Source: Thermoanaerobacterales bacterium UBA4877
GTDB taxonomy: Bacteria; Bacillota; Thermoanaerobacteria; Thermoanaerobacterales; UBA4877
DNA: 21,138 nucleotides
NCBI GenBank assembly: GCA_002399345.1
Contig: DHDL01000019.1
Span: 1-21,138 of the forward strand
Direction of reading: 5' to 3'
The translations under genes were made by a program, and so were the position numbers. The first letter of the stretch is position 1. Every line of letters starts with the position of its first letter. Of the stretch, positions 14,597 to 21,138 are shown piece after piece. The notes below the pieces were generated by a model. The model did no database searches and was not told the origin of the DNA. It was given only the letters and a program-made list of their open reading frames with translations.

Positions 14597-16060
14597 ATGA
14601 TTAGTTTCTTCTTGTGTTTGGCTATTTTGATCGGTGGTTATTTCATGTATGGTAAGTTCATTGAGAAAACGTTTGCTCCCGATGACCGTGAAACACCTGC
14701 CGTTAAAATCAACGATGGCGTTGATTATGTGGTCATGCCGCAATGGAAACTGTTTTTGGTTCAGTTACTTAATATTGCGGGACTGGGACCGATTTTCGGT
14801 GCGATGCAGGGTGCACTCTGGGGTCCTGTGGTATTCCTGTGGATTACCTTTGGTACCGTGTTTGCCGGCGGTGTACATGATTATTTTTCCGGTATGCTGA
14901 GCGAACGCAACGACGGTGTTTCCGTATCTGAGGTAACCGGTATTTATCTTGGCGGTACCATGAAAAACGTAATGCGTGTATTCTCCGTGATACTTTTGGT
15001 AATGGTTGGCACCGTGTTTGCGGTGGGTCCGGCCGATCTGATTGTTACCTTATTTAAAAATGGTAATATCGGCGGCATATGGGCAAACAACACATTTTGG
15101 CTTATTGTTATTTTATCTTATTATTTCATAGCAACATTTCTTTCTATCGATAAAATCATTGGCAAGCTTTATCCTGTTTTTGGCTTTTGCTTGATAGTCA
15201 TGGCAATAGGTGTAGGCATGGGCCTCTTTACACACCCAGCGTTTAACATCCCTGAAATATGGAGTCATTTTTATAATATGCATCCTGAGGGAACACCTGT
15301 TTGGAGTGTAATGTTTATTACGGTGGCCTGCGGAGCAATATCTGGTTTCCACTCCACACAGTCACCTCTAATGGCACGCTGTATGAAGAGTGAGAAGCAG
15401 GGACATTTTGTATTTTATGGTGCAATGGTAGCCGAAGGCATCATAGCACTCATATGGGCAGCAGCCGGCTGCTCGATTTATGCGGTCACAGGCGGCCTTA
15501 ATACAGGCCTGGATGCGGCTTTGGCAAACGGCCAGTCCGCTGCGATCTATGATGTCTGCATTAAAACGATGGGCTCGGTCGGCGTTGTTCTGGCTATGCT
15601 CGGTGTCATCGCCTGTCCTATTACTTCTGGAGATACGGCGTTTCGTTCTGCCCGCCTTGTTATTGCAGATTGGTTTCATATTGACCAGAATGATGTTAAG
15701 AAACGTTTTGTCCTTTGTGTTCCGCTGCTTCTGGCAGGCGCGATTATCAGCAGGTTGGATTATGCGATTATCTGGCGTTACTTCAGCTGGTCAAACCAGA
15801 CACTGGCTATGATCGTTTTATGGGCGGCGGCCATGTACCTCTTCTTTGAAAAGAAGAACTACTGGATTGCAGCATTGCCCGCAACATTTATGAGTGCTGT
15901 TTCCGCAACATATTTTGTCTATGCGAAAGAGTGCCTAAATCTTGGTACATCATTTGCTTATCCAATCGGTATTATTTTTGCCGCTTTATTACTTGGCATT
16001 TTCCTGTACACGATTAAAAAGCGTGATGTACACCCGGATTATAGTACACTAGCTAGGTAA
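14597..16060 (+). CDS. cstA: CstA-family transporter (carbon starvation protein A, peptide/pyruvate uptake)
   Basis: A 487-residue membrane protein with many hydrophobic spans. The family core (PF02554) is clear: GPIFGAMQGALWGPVVFLWITFGTVFAGGVHDYFSGMLSERNDG near the N-terminus, ISGFHSTQSPLMARCMKSEKQG in the middle, and ITSGDTAFRSARLVIADW later (quoted in family-typical pieces). E. coli CstA has 701 residues; the shorter form is usual in Firmicutes. CstA proteins import peptides or pyruvate on nutrient limitation. The Shine-Dalgarno is weak (GAAAGG, 14580-14585), about 11 bases before ATG 14597. Upstream lie a candidate promoter and a 9-bp inverted repeat. The gene ends with a hairpin at 16092-16120. 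Confidence 0.9.
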   Translation: MISFFLCLAILIGGYFMYGKFIEKTFAPDDRETPAVKINDGVDYVVMPQWKLFLVQLLNIAGLGPIFGAMQGALWGPVVFLWITFGTVFAGGVHDYFSGMLSERNDGVSVSEVTGIYLGGTMKNVMRVFSVILLVMVGTVFAVGPADLIVTLFKNGNIGGIWANNTFWLIVILSYYFIATFLSIDKIIGKLYPVFGFCLIVMAIGVGMGLFTHPAFNIPEIWSHFYNMHPEGTPVWSVMFITVACGAISGFHSTQSPLMARCMKSEKQGHFVFYGAMVAEGIIALIWAAAGCSIYAVTGGLNTGLDAALANGQSAAIYDVCIKTMGSVGVVLAMLGVIACPITSGDTAFRSARLVIADWFHIDQNDVKKRFVLCVPLLLAGAIISRLDYAIIWRYFSWSNQTLAMIVLWAAAMYLFFEKKNYWIAALPATFMSAVSATYFVYAKECLNLGTSFAYPIGIIFAALLLGIFLYTIKKRDVHPDYSTLAR

Positions 16061-16091
16061 TGGCAGAAACTTAACAATTATGCATGCAAAA

Positions 16092-16120
16092 CAGGGACCG
16101 CTGTGTTTTAGTGGTCCCTG
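16092..16120 (+). terminator. Hairpin after cstA, probable terminator
   Basis: CAGGGACCGCT (16092-16102) pairs with AGTGGTCCCTG (16110-16120) over 11 bp with one G-T pair and a 7-base loop. No T-tract follows (ATCTGTCATGG), so termination efficiency is doubtful. Confidence 0.5.
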
Positions 16121-16161
16121 ATCTGTCATGGTATGCTTTCATATTTGAGGAGGAATAGCAA

Positions 16162-17169
16162 ATGTTTTTTAAGCCAACCGGGCTTAGTAAGACAAAATTC
16201 AGCGATACTGCGTTAAAAGCGGATAAAAAAACCTGCAAGGCATACGATTCCTGTGGGATAGGGCAAAAAGCGATTTATTTGAGCAGCATTTTTTTAAGCC
16301 GCCGCTTTTATGTTCCTTTTTCTTCTGTAAAGCGTGTTTATAAAAAGGTTGCCATGAGCAAAGGAGGATTTACCGGCAAGGGAGCTTTCGGTTCAGTCTC
16401 GTATGTTGTAGTTGAATATGACAATAAAAAGATTGAGTGCAGCTTTAAATTTGAGAAGAATTTAGACATGATGCTTGCTGCCATTAAGCGGGAGCACCCG
16501 GAAATAAAGACTGTGTCTGCCGAAGCAGAAAAGAGAATAAAAAAAGCTGAGGCAAAGGAAAGGGCAAGATTTAAAAAGAATTTATCTCCACAGGCATCTC
16601 GTTCGGTGGATGAGTTAGAGCGGGCAAAGAATTACCTTGATAAGCGGCCGGAGCTTTCACAAAAACTTTCTGCTGCAAGCAAGGCGAAGCGTGTAAGCTC
16701 CAACACCTCTTTTACCTATAAATGGATCGCGGTTGCCATTACACTGGCCGGCATCGTCGCGGCAGTTTATGGGATATACCAAATGGTTACAAAGCAGGGA
16801 TCTTTCGGGATATATTTCTTGCTTATCGGCCTGGCCGCTATATTTATGTTTGCAGGTATCTCCGTTCAGCCCACCGCCCGTCAAAACCGCAAAGAGGTTG
16901 ATGCGGGGCTGGAAAAGGCGCGCATGGATATGGAAGATTATCTGGAGGATTACAAAGATTTCCCGCTGCCTGCTCGCTACGCACACCCGGCTGCTTTGGC
17001 AAGGATGATTCGCAGTATAAAGGAGGGGCGCAGCGAGACCATTTTGCAATCATATGAGGATCTGAAAGACGGACTTAAGGCATTGAACTCGGACGTACAG
17101 GTAAGCCGGGAGGAATATGATGAGGTGGTTGCAATAAAACCGATGTTCCTTATAGAAGATTATCAATAA
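16162..17169 (+). CDS. Two-span membrane protein with an N-terminal PH-like region, partner of the MoxR-VWA pair
   Basis: A 335-residue protein of no family I can name. Residues 1-115 are beta-rich and resemble bacterial PH-like domains (IYLSSIFLSRRFYVPFSSV, then a strand with YVVVEYDNKKIECSF). Residues 125-180 are highly charged and probably coiled coil (AEKRIKKAEAKERARFKK). Two membrane spans follow (about 190-212 and 218-236), then a cytoplasmic tail rich in charged residues. It starts at ATG 16162 after GAGGAGG (16147-16153). The AAA+ ATPase gene follows after 34 bases. The likely place is the inner face of the membrane, where it may anchor or be acted on by the MoxR-VWA machine. Function is inference from context. 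Confidence 0.7.
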   Translation: MFFKPTGLSKTKFSDTALKADKKTCKAYDSCGIGQKAIYLSSIFLSRRFYVPFSSVKRVYKKVAMSKGGFTGKGAFGSVSYVVVEYDNKKIECSFKFEKNLDMMLAAIKREHPEIKTVSAEAEKRIKKAEAKERARFKKNLSPQASRSVDELERAKNYLDKRPELSQKLSAASKAKRVSSNTSFTYKWIAVAITLAGIVAAVYGIYQMVTKQGSFGIYFLLIGLAAIFMFAGISVQPTARQNRKEVDAGLEKARMDMEDYLEDYKDFPLPARYAHPAALARMIRSIKEGRSETILQSYEDLKDGLKALNSDVQVSREEYDEVVAIKPMFLIEDYQ

Positions 17170-17203
17170 AAACGTATTTGAAACGTTAGCAAAGAAGATC
17201 AAG

Positions 17204-18127
17204 GTGAGTATTTTGTATGAGTTCTTAAAAGAAGAGAATATAGATGATGGCATCTTAGATGACATCCGCTCATTTAGCGAGTCGCACCCGGTATCACCCG
17301 GGATTAAGAGCCGTATCCCGCACCCTCGGTATCCATATTACGGTAAGGAGATCTGGGAAGAAGCAATAACCGCACTGCTTTGTGGTGAGAACCTGCTACT
17401 TGTTGGCAGTAAGGCAACCGGCAAAAATGTTTTGGCGGAAAATCTGGCCATGGTATTTTCACGACCGTTATGGAGTGTTTCTTTTCATATAAATATGGAT
17501 GCCGCTTCTCTCATAGGGACGGATACCTTTGAGGGAGGCACGGTCAAATTCCGCCCGGGTCCGATTTACCAATGTTCGCGCTACGGAGGGTTTGGTGTAC
17601 TGGATGAAATAAATATGGCAAAAAATGAAGCACTGGCCGTAATGCATTCCGTTCTTGATTTCCGTCACATCATCGATGTACCCGGCTATGGCCGGATGGA
17701 GGCGGACTCTGCAACCCGCTTTATCGTCACTATGAATTACGGTTACGCCGGTACGCGTGAACTTAACGAGGCCTTGGCATCACGCTTTGTGGTTATTCAG
17801 ATGCCGCCCATTTCATGTGAAAACCTGCAAAAACTTTTGCACAGGGAATTTCCCACATTAAAAGAAAAAGGAGTGCAGCAGTTCTCCGCGTTATTTCTGG
17901 ACCTGCGGAAGAAGTGTGAGAATGCCGAAATTTCTTCAAAGGCCCTGGATCTTCGTGGACTGCTGGCGGCTGTGCGCATGATGCACTTTGGGCTGGATGT
18001 CGGTCGGGCGTTGGATATGGGCCTTACAAATAAAGTGTTCGACAGCTATGAACGTGGCCTGGTCCGCGATGTAATTTCGTCGCGCGTTCCGGCACATCTC
18101 AAGCGCAACCGTTTATTCTCGGACTGA
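17204..18127 (+). CDS. MoxR/CbbQ/NorQ-like AAA+ ATPase
   Basis: A 307-residue single-domain AAA+ protein (AAA_5 type). Counting from GTG 17204, Walker A is GSKATGKN (68-75), Walker B is GVLDEIN (131-137), sensor 1 lies in FIVTMNYGYAGTREL, and an arginine is placed in EALASRFVV as in MoxR proteins. Walker A ends in Asn instead of Thr or Ser, which is unusual. MoxR-class ATPases work with VWA proteins as chaperones that remodel or insert metal into enzymes (NorQ-NorD, CbbQ-CbbO). Start choice is open: GTG 17204, or TTG 17213 in the same frame, which is better spaced after AAGGTGA (17201-17207). The stop overlaps the VWA start as TGATG, indicating coupled translation. Confidence 0.85.
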   Translation: MSILYEFLKEENIDDGILDDIRSFSESHPVSPGIKSRIPHPRYPYYGKEIWEEAITALLCGENLLLVGSKATGKNVLAENLAMVFSRPLWSVSFHINMDAASLIGTDTFEGGTVKFRPGPIYQCSRYGGFGVLDEINMAKNEALAVMHSVLDFRHIIDVPGYGRMEADSATRFIVTMNYGYAGTRELNEALASRFVVIQMPPISCENLQKLLHREFPTLKEKGVQQFSALFLDLRKKCENAEISSKALDLRGLLAAVRMMHFGLDVGRALDMGLTNKVFDSYERGLVRDVISSRVPAHLKRNRLFSD

Positions 18128-19887
18128 TGAAAATGCATATACAAAGTTATAATGGGGAGCAGAGGCGGGCGTGCAACCAGATATGGACCGCTGCCGGTGT
18201 ATATGATTTTGATCCGCAGTTTATGGCATTTGATATGGATGGCGCACCTGATCTTTATATGAACTGTATTGTGGGATTGGCGCACAAATGGTATGGAGAA
18301 GAAATGCTTAAGACTTTGTTTTCTAAGTGGACGGGTGATGGCCGGCAAGCAATGTTTGATGACCTGGCCTGGCTGTCTTTAGAAAATGCTCTTTATGAGC
18401 GTGAACTTCCTGTGCGTCCCGTATTAGAGGAATTGCGGTTTTTACACGCCAAAGAATTTTTTGCTCAGGAATACCGGCTTTCCCGTCAGGAGTGGATGTC
18501 TAAAAACCAGCTTGTTTATACCTTACAGGCGGCTCGGTGGCAGCGTGTGTTGGGAAAGCCGCCTTTAGTACAGTCTGTAAGGGCAAAAAACTTAGATGCT
18601 GCCCTGGCCTTGAGCGGTACGTTGAATGGGCCGGACTTGTCTGCGGCCATACTTAGGGTTTTTCATGATTATTTTCATTTTAATGGAACACCCTGGGTGC
18701 GGCAGCCTTTCAAGCTGCACTTCAGTGAAAAGTGGGTGCCGTTTTTAACAAAGGTAATGCCAATAGAGATTCAACGTACTGATAATTTGTCTGTCAGAAC
18801 TTTAAGAGAAACACAGCAGGATGGCAGGGCATCCCCGGCCGGTGCACTGCATGCAAAGCTTCATTTACAAGAGGAAGAGCAAACGGATCGCGAGTATATA
18901 GAAGATTGTTTTGGGAGGTCGTTGTATTCGCCGAAGGAACTAAATATGATGGAGCAGCAGCTTTGCACGGATAATCATTCCGGATGCCATCTTTGGTTTA
19001 CAGACGGTGTTCCCACAAAGGGCGGCTGCCACAGCCGAGAATCTGAACACCTTGCCCAGCAGGCGGCAATGCAGGCGAGGCGAAATCGGGATATTTATGA
19101 AAAAAATTTGGAGATAAACCGCAGCGCTATTATTCGTTTGGCCGGGCAAATCCGCAATTGTATGCTTATCCAGCAGCAGCCGGAGGAGATACAGGCACGT
19201 AGCGGACGCTTGGATGTTGGCCGTGTTTGGCGTGAACCCTTGCTCGGGGACTCATGTGTATTTTTGTACCGGGATGTTGAGGAACATCCGGGCTTCTCAG
19301 TGGATCTTATGCTGGATGCATCCGCATCCCGCCTGCATTGCCAGGAGACGGTCGCGGCGCAGGGGTATATCTTAGCTGAGAGCCTCCGGCTTTGCGGCAT
19401 TGCGGTCCAGGTGACCAGCTTTTGCAGCCTGCGCGGCTACACGGTTCTTCGGGTTTTAAAACCATATAGCTTAAAACATGCAAACCGGGAAATTTTCCGC
19501 TACTTTGCAGCCGGATGGAACCGCGATGGCCTGGCACTGCGGGCTGCCGGAGAACTGATGAAGGGCGGACCAAAGAAAAAACACCTTCTTCTGCTTTTGA
19601 CAGATGCAAATCCAAACGACAGCCATAGGATTCCACCTGGGAATAAATATCCGTTTGGCCGGGACTATGGAGGTGAGCAGGGGGTTCAAGACACCGCTGC
19701 GGAAGTTCATGCACTGTGCAGAAGGGATATTCGTGCTGCAGCAGTTTTTATGGGTGAGAATAGCAGTGTGCCGGCAGCCAAAGATATCTTTGGCAAGGAC
19801 CTGGTACGCATTCGTCGTATAGACCAGCTCGCAGCGGCGGCAGGCCGGCTTATCTGCACAGAAATCATGGAGCTTTCGGATGATTAA
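18127..19887 (+). CDS. VWA-domain protein, NorD/CbbO-like MoxR partner
   Basis: A 586-residue soluble protein. The C-terminal third is a von Willebrand A domain: the MIDAS motif DASAS begins at Asp397 (SVDLMLDASASR), and LLLLLTDANPND supplies the distal Thr492 and Asp493. The N-terminal 390 residues are less typical and contain CTDNHSGCHLWFTDG and scattered cysteines. Proteins of this kind bind metal through MIDAS and serve as the adaptor between an AAA+ MoxR ATPase and a client enzyme. The ATG at 18127 overlaps the ATPase stop by one base; a second ATG at 18133 is possible. No denitrification or Rubisco genes are nearby, so the client is unknown. A terminator follows at once. Confidence 0.82.
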   Translation: MKMHIQSYNGEQRRACNQIWTAAGVYDFDPQFMAFDMDGAPDLYMNCIVGLAHKWYGEEMLKTLFSKWTGDGRQAMFDDLAWLSLENALYERELPVRPVLEELRFLHAKEFFAQEYRLSRQEWMSKNQLVYTLQAARWQRVLGKPPLVQSVRAKNLDAALALSGTLNGPDLSAAILRVFHDYFHFNGTPWVRQPFKLHFSEKWVPFLTKVMPIEIQRTDNLSVRTLRETQQDGRASPAGALHAKLHLQEEEQTDREYIEDCFGRSLYSPKELNMMEQQLCTDNHSGCHLWFTDGVPTKGGCHSRESEHLAQQAAMQARRNRDIYEKNLEINRSAIIRLAGQIRNCMLIQQQPEEIQARSGRLDVGRVWREPLLGDSCVFLYRDVEEHPGFSVDLMLDASASRLHCQETVAAQGYILAESLRLCGIAVQVTSFCSLRGYTVLRVLKPYSLKHANREIFRYFAAGWNRDGLALRAAGELMKGGPKKKHLLLLLTDANPNDSHRIPPGNKYPFGRDYGGEQGVQDTAAEVHALCRRDIRAAAVFMGENSSVPAAKDIFGKDLVRIRRIDQLAAAAGRLICTEIMELSDD

Positions 19888-19903
19888 TTAAATACAATCA
19901 AAA

Positions 19904-19940
19904 AAAAGACTCGGTTAAATGTTCCGAGTCTTTTCTTTTC
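19904..19940 (+). terminator. Intrinsic terminator of the MoxR-VWA operon
   Basis: AAAAGACTCGG (19904-19914) pairs over 11 bp with CCGAGTCTTTT (19924-19934), loop of 9. The A-rich 5' side and CTTTTC tail make a standard terminator. It may work in both directions. Confidence 0.9.
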
Positions 19941-19949
19941 AAATCATAG

Positions 19950-19986
19950 ATTCAACATATTCATATTAATGTTGAATTTTCAACAT
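19950..19986. promoter_or_regulatory. Operator-like palindrome upstream of the aconitase X gene
   Basis: ATGTTGAA-TT-TTCAACAT (19969-19986) is a perfect 8-bp inverted repeat with a 2-base centre. A third copy of the half-site, ATTCAACAT, lies at 19950-19958, and also forms an inverted repeat with ATGTTGAAT (19969-19977). Three half-sites just upstream of a promoter suggest binding of a dimeric or cooperative regulator. The regulator is not in the window. Confidence 0.65.
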
Positions 19987-20003
19987 AATTAATTTATTGT
20001 GTA

Positions 20004-20032
20004 TTGTCTACAGGATGGTTATGTGAAATAAT
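20004..20032 (+). promoter_or_regulatory. Candidate promoter of the aconitase X gene
   Basis: TTGTCT (20004-20009), 17 bases, AATAAT (20027-20032). The boxes match consensus at 4 and 5 of 6 positions. The start would be near 20039, leaving about 30 bases before the ATG. The palindrome ends 17 bases before the -35 box. Confidence 0.5.
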
Positions 20033-20068
20033 TAACATGGATACTAAAATAGATGGGAGGAGAAACGG

Positions 20069-21138
20069 ATGATTAAATTAACACCGGAACAACAGTCTGT
20101 CTATGATGGCAGTAAAGGAGAGACCACGGCAAAGATCCTAAAAACCCTTATGCTGTACGGGGAGATTTATGGTGCCGACAAGATGGTTGATGTGACAAGT
20201 AAGTATGGTCATACGGTTTATAGCTATGGATTAAAGACCCTGGAGAGCGTACTGGATATCTTTGAAGAGTTAATTGAAGGGAACGTGGAGTTTAAACAGA
20301 AGTTTACGGCGGACCCCAGGCCATTGGATCCAAACGTGCCGGCGGATATAACGCAGCAGCTGGTTTTTACGCACTATATGTATTCGCTGCAGGACAGATG
20401 TGAGGCTTTATTAAAAGAAATGGGCATGAAGTCTGATGACGATTATACATGTGCATGCTATCTGCCACAGAATAATAACCGGCCTAAAAAGGGAGAGATT
20501 CTTTCATGGGCAGAATCCAGCGCGGTTGTGTATGCCAATAGCGTACTGGGTGCCAGATGTAACCGTAATTCCGGAATCATGGAGCTGTTTGGTTCAGCTG
20601 TGGGCTGGGTTCCGAACTTTGGATTGCTTACGGATGAAGGACGGAAGGCTAACTGGATTATCGAAGTAAAGACAACTAAAAAGCCGGAGGCCCAGGTCCT
20701 TGGAAGCGCTATAGGTATGAAGGTTGTGGAGGATGTACCTTATGTTAAGGGCTTGGATAAATGGCTGGGAACGGAACTTACTGCCGATGCCTGCGCTTAT
20801 TTGAAAGATTTTGGAGCAGCTACGGCGTCTAACGGAGCAGTCGGACTGTATCACATTGATAAACTGACTCCCGAGGCGGTTGAGATAGGAGAGAGCTTGA
20901 TAAAACCCAATGCAAAAGTTTACATTATTGATGATGAAGAGCTGGGCAGGGTAAAGAATAATTATCCCGTGCTCTGGACAAACCCGGATGCGAAGCCGGA
21001 ACTGGCTTTTGTAGGTTGCCCACATCTGACAATGGGGCAATTAAAAGAATATGCGGATATTTTGATTGCAAATATGAAGCAGGCAAACAAGGCCAAGGTT
21101 GCAATTCCAACTGTCTTTACTACATCTCCTGCAGTTCT
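20069..21138 (+). CDS. Aconitase X (AcnX) family dehydratase, 3' end outside the window
   Basis: ATG 20069, preceded by GGGAGGAG (20055-20062), opens a frame that stays open to the window edge (356 codons). It starts MIKLTPEQQSVYDGSKG and contains features I associate with aconitase X (PF04412): CACYLPQNN, GEILSWAESSAVVYANSVLG, ARCNRNSGIMELFGSAVGW, and later AFVGCPHLTMGQL. Cysteines in CAC, ARC and VGC are candidates for the iron-sulfur ligands of this family. Known members are cis-3-hydroxy-L-proline dehydratase in bacteria and phosphomevalonate dehydratase in archaea. Bacterial forms may carry the small swivel domain fused at the C-terminus, which cannot be judged here. A hydroxyproline role is the first guess but is inference. 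Confidence 0.82.
   Translation, partial: MIKLTPEQQSVYDGSKGETTAKILKTLMLYGEIYGADKMVDVTSKYGHTVYSYGLKTLESVLDIFEELIEGNVEFKQKFTADPRPLDPNVPADITQQLVFTHYMYSLQDRCEALLKEMGMKSDDDYTCACYLPQNNNRPKKGEILSWAESSAVVYANSVLGARCNRNSGIMELFGSAVGWVPNFGLLTDEGRKANWIIEVKTTKKPEAQVLGSAIGMKVVEDVPYVKGLDKWLGTELTADACAYLKDFGAATASNGAVGLYHIDKLTPEAVEIGESLIKPNAKVYIIDDEELGRVKNNYPVLWTNPDAKPELAFVGCPHLTMGQLKEYADILIANMKQANKAKVAIPTVFTTSPAV

Noticed and set aside
16129..16137. Extended -10-like TGG-TATGCT before the membrane protein gene
   Set aside because: No -35 partner, and the predicted transcript start would fall only a few bases before the Shine-Dalgarno; support is too weak to list.
19307..19714. 135-codon minus-strand frame opposite the VWA gene
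   Set aside because: It overlaps the VWA MIDAS region on the other strand; composition and lack of motifs mark it as antisense noise.

Overview
The window reads as chromosomal DNA of a low-GC Gram-positive anaerobe (Firmicutes, most likely Clostridia). The support is strong GGAGG-type ribosome binding sites, sigma-A promoters close to consensus, an M-box Mg2+ riboswitch, a mannose-family PTS paired with an FrlB-like SIS deglycase, a KimA-type potassium importer and a short CstA. I cannot name the genus from sequence alone. No rRNA, tRNA, CRISPR array, insertion sequence or prophage block was seen.

Layout: (1) 1-3218, plus strand: the last codons of an upstream gene, then IIB, IIC and IID of a mannose-type PTS and a sugar-phosphate SIS deglycase. 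This resembles operons that import glycated amino acids (fructoselysine or glucoselysine) as phosphates and split them in the cytoplasm. (2) 3219-3764: gene-free, with three hairpins followed by T-rich tracts and a near-consensus promoter for kimA. (3) 3765-9525, plus: kimA, an S9 serine peptidase and a homodimeric-type ABC exporter, each with its own promoter or terminator signals. (4) 9531-14323, minus: a PAP2 phosphatase, the Mg2+ P-type ATPase mgtA with a long leader, and a glucosaminidase-domain protein. (5) 14597-19887, plus: cstA, then a three-gene module of a membrane protein, a MoxR/CbbQ-like AAA+ ATPase and a VWA (NorD/CbbO-like) protein. (6) 20069 to the right edge: an aconitase X family gene, cut by the window, behind a palindromic operator-like sequence.

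The most interesting region is the mgtA leader (13039-13748, minus strand). Reading in the direction of transcription it holds a consensus promoter (TTGACA, 16 bp, TATAAT), an M-box riboswitch with an intrinsic terminator and a possible antiterminator, a 37-codon Cys-rich ORF with a strong Shine-Dalgarno, a 35-codon ORF for a single-span membrane peptide, and a perfect 8-bp hairpin that buries the mgtA Shine-Dalgarno and directly abuts the stop codon of the 35-codon ORF. This suggests a Mg2+-controlled operon in which a small membrane peptide is translationally coupled to the pump, like KdpF with Kdp or MgtS with MgtA. The peptide roles are inference; the ORFs, hairpin and riboswitch motifs are visible in the sequence.

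The second item of interest is the MoxR-VWA-membrane protein module. It has a variant Walker A motif and no obvious client enzyme in the window.
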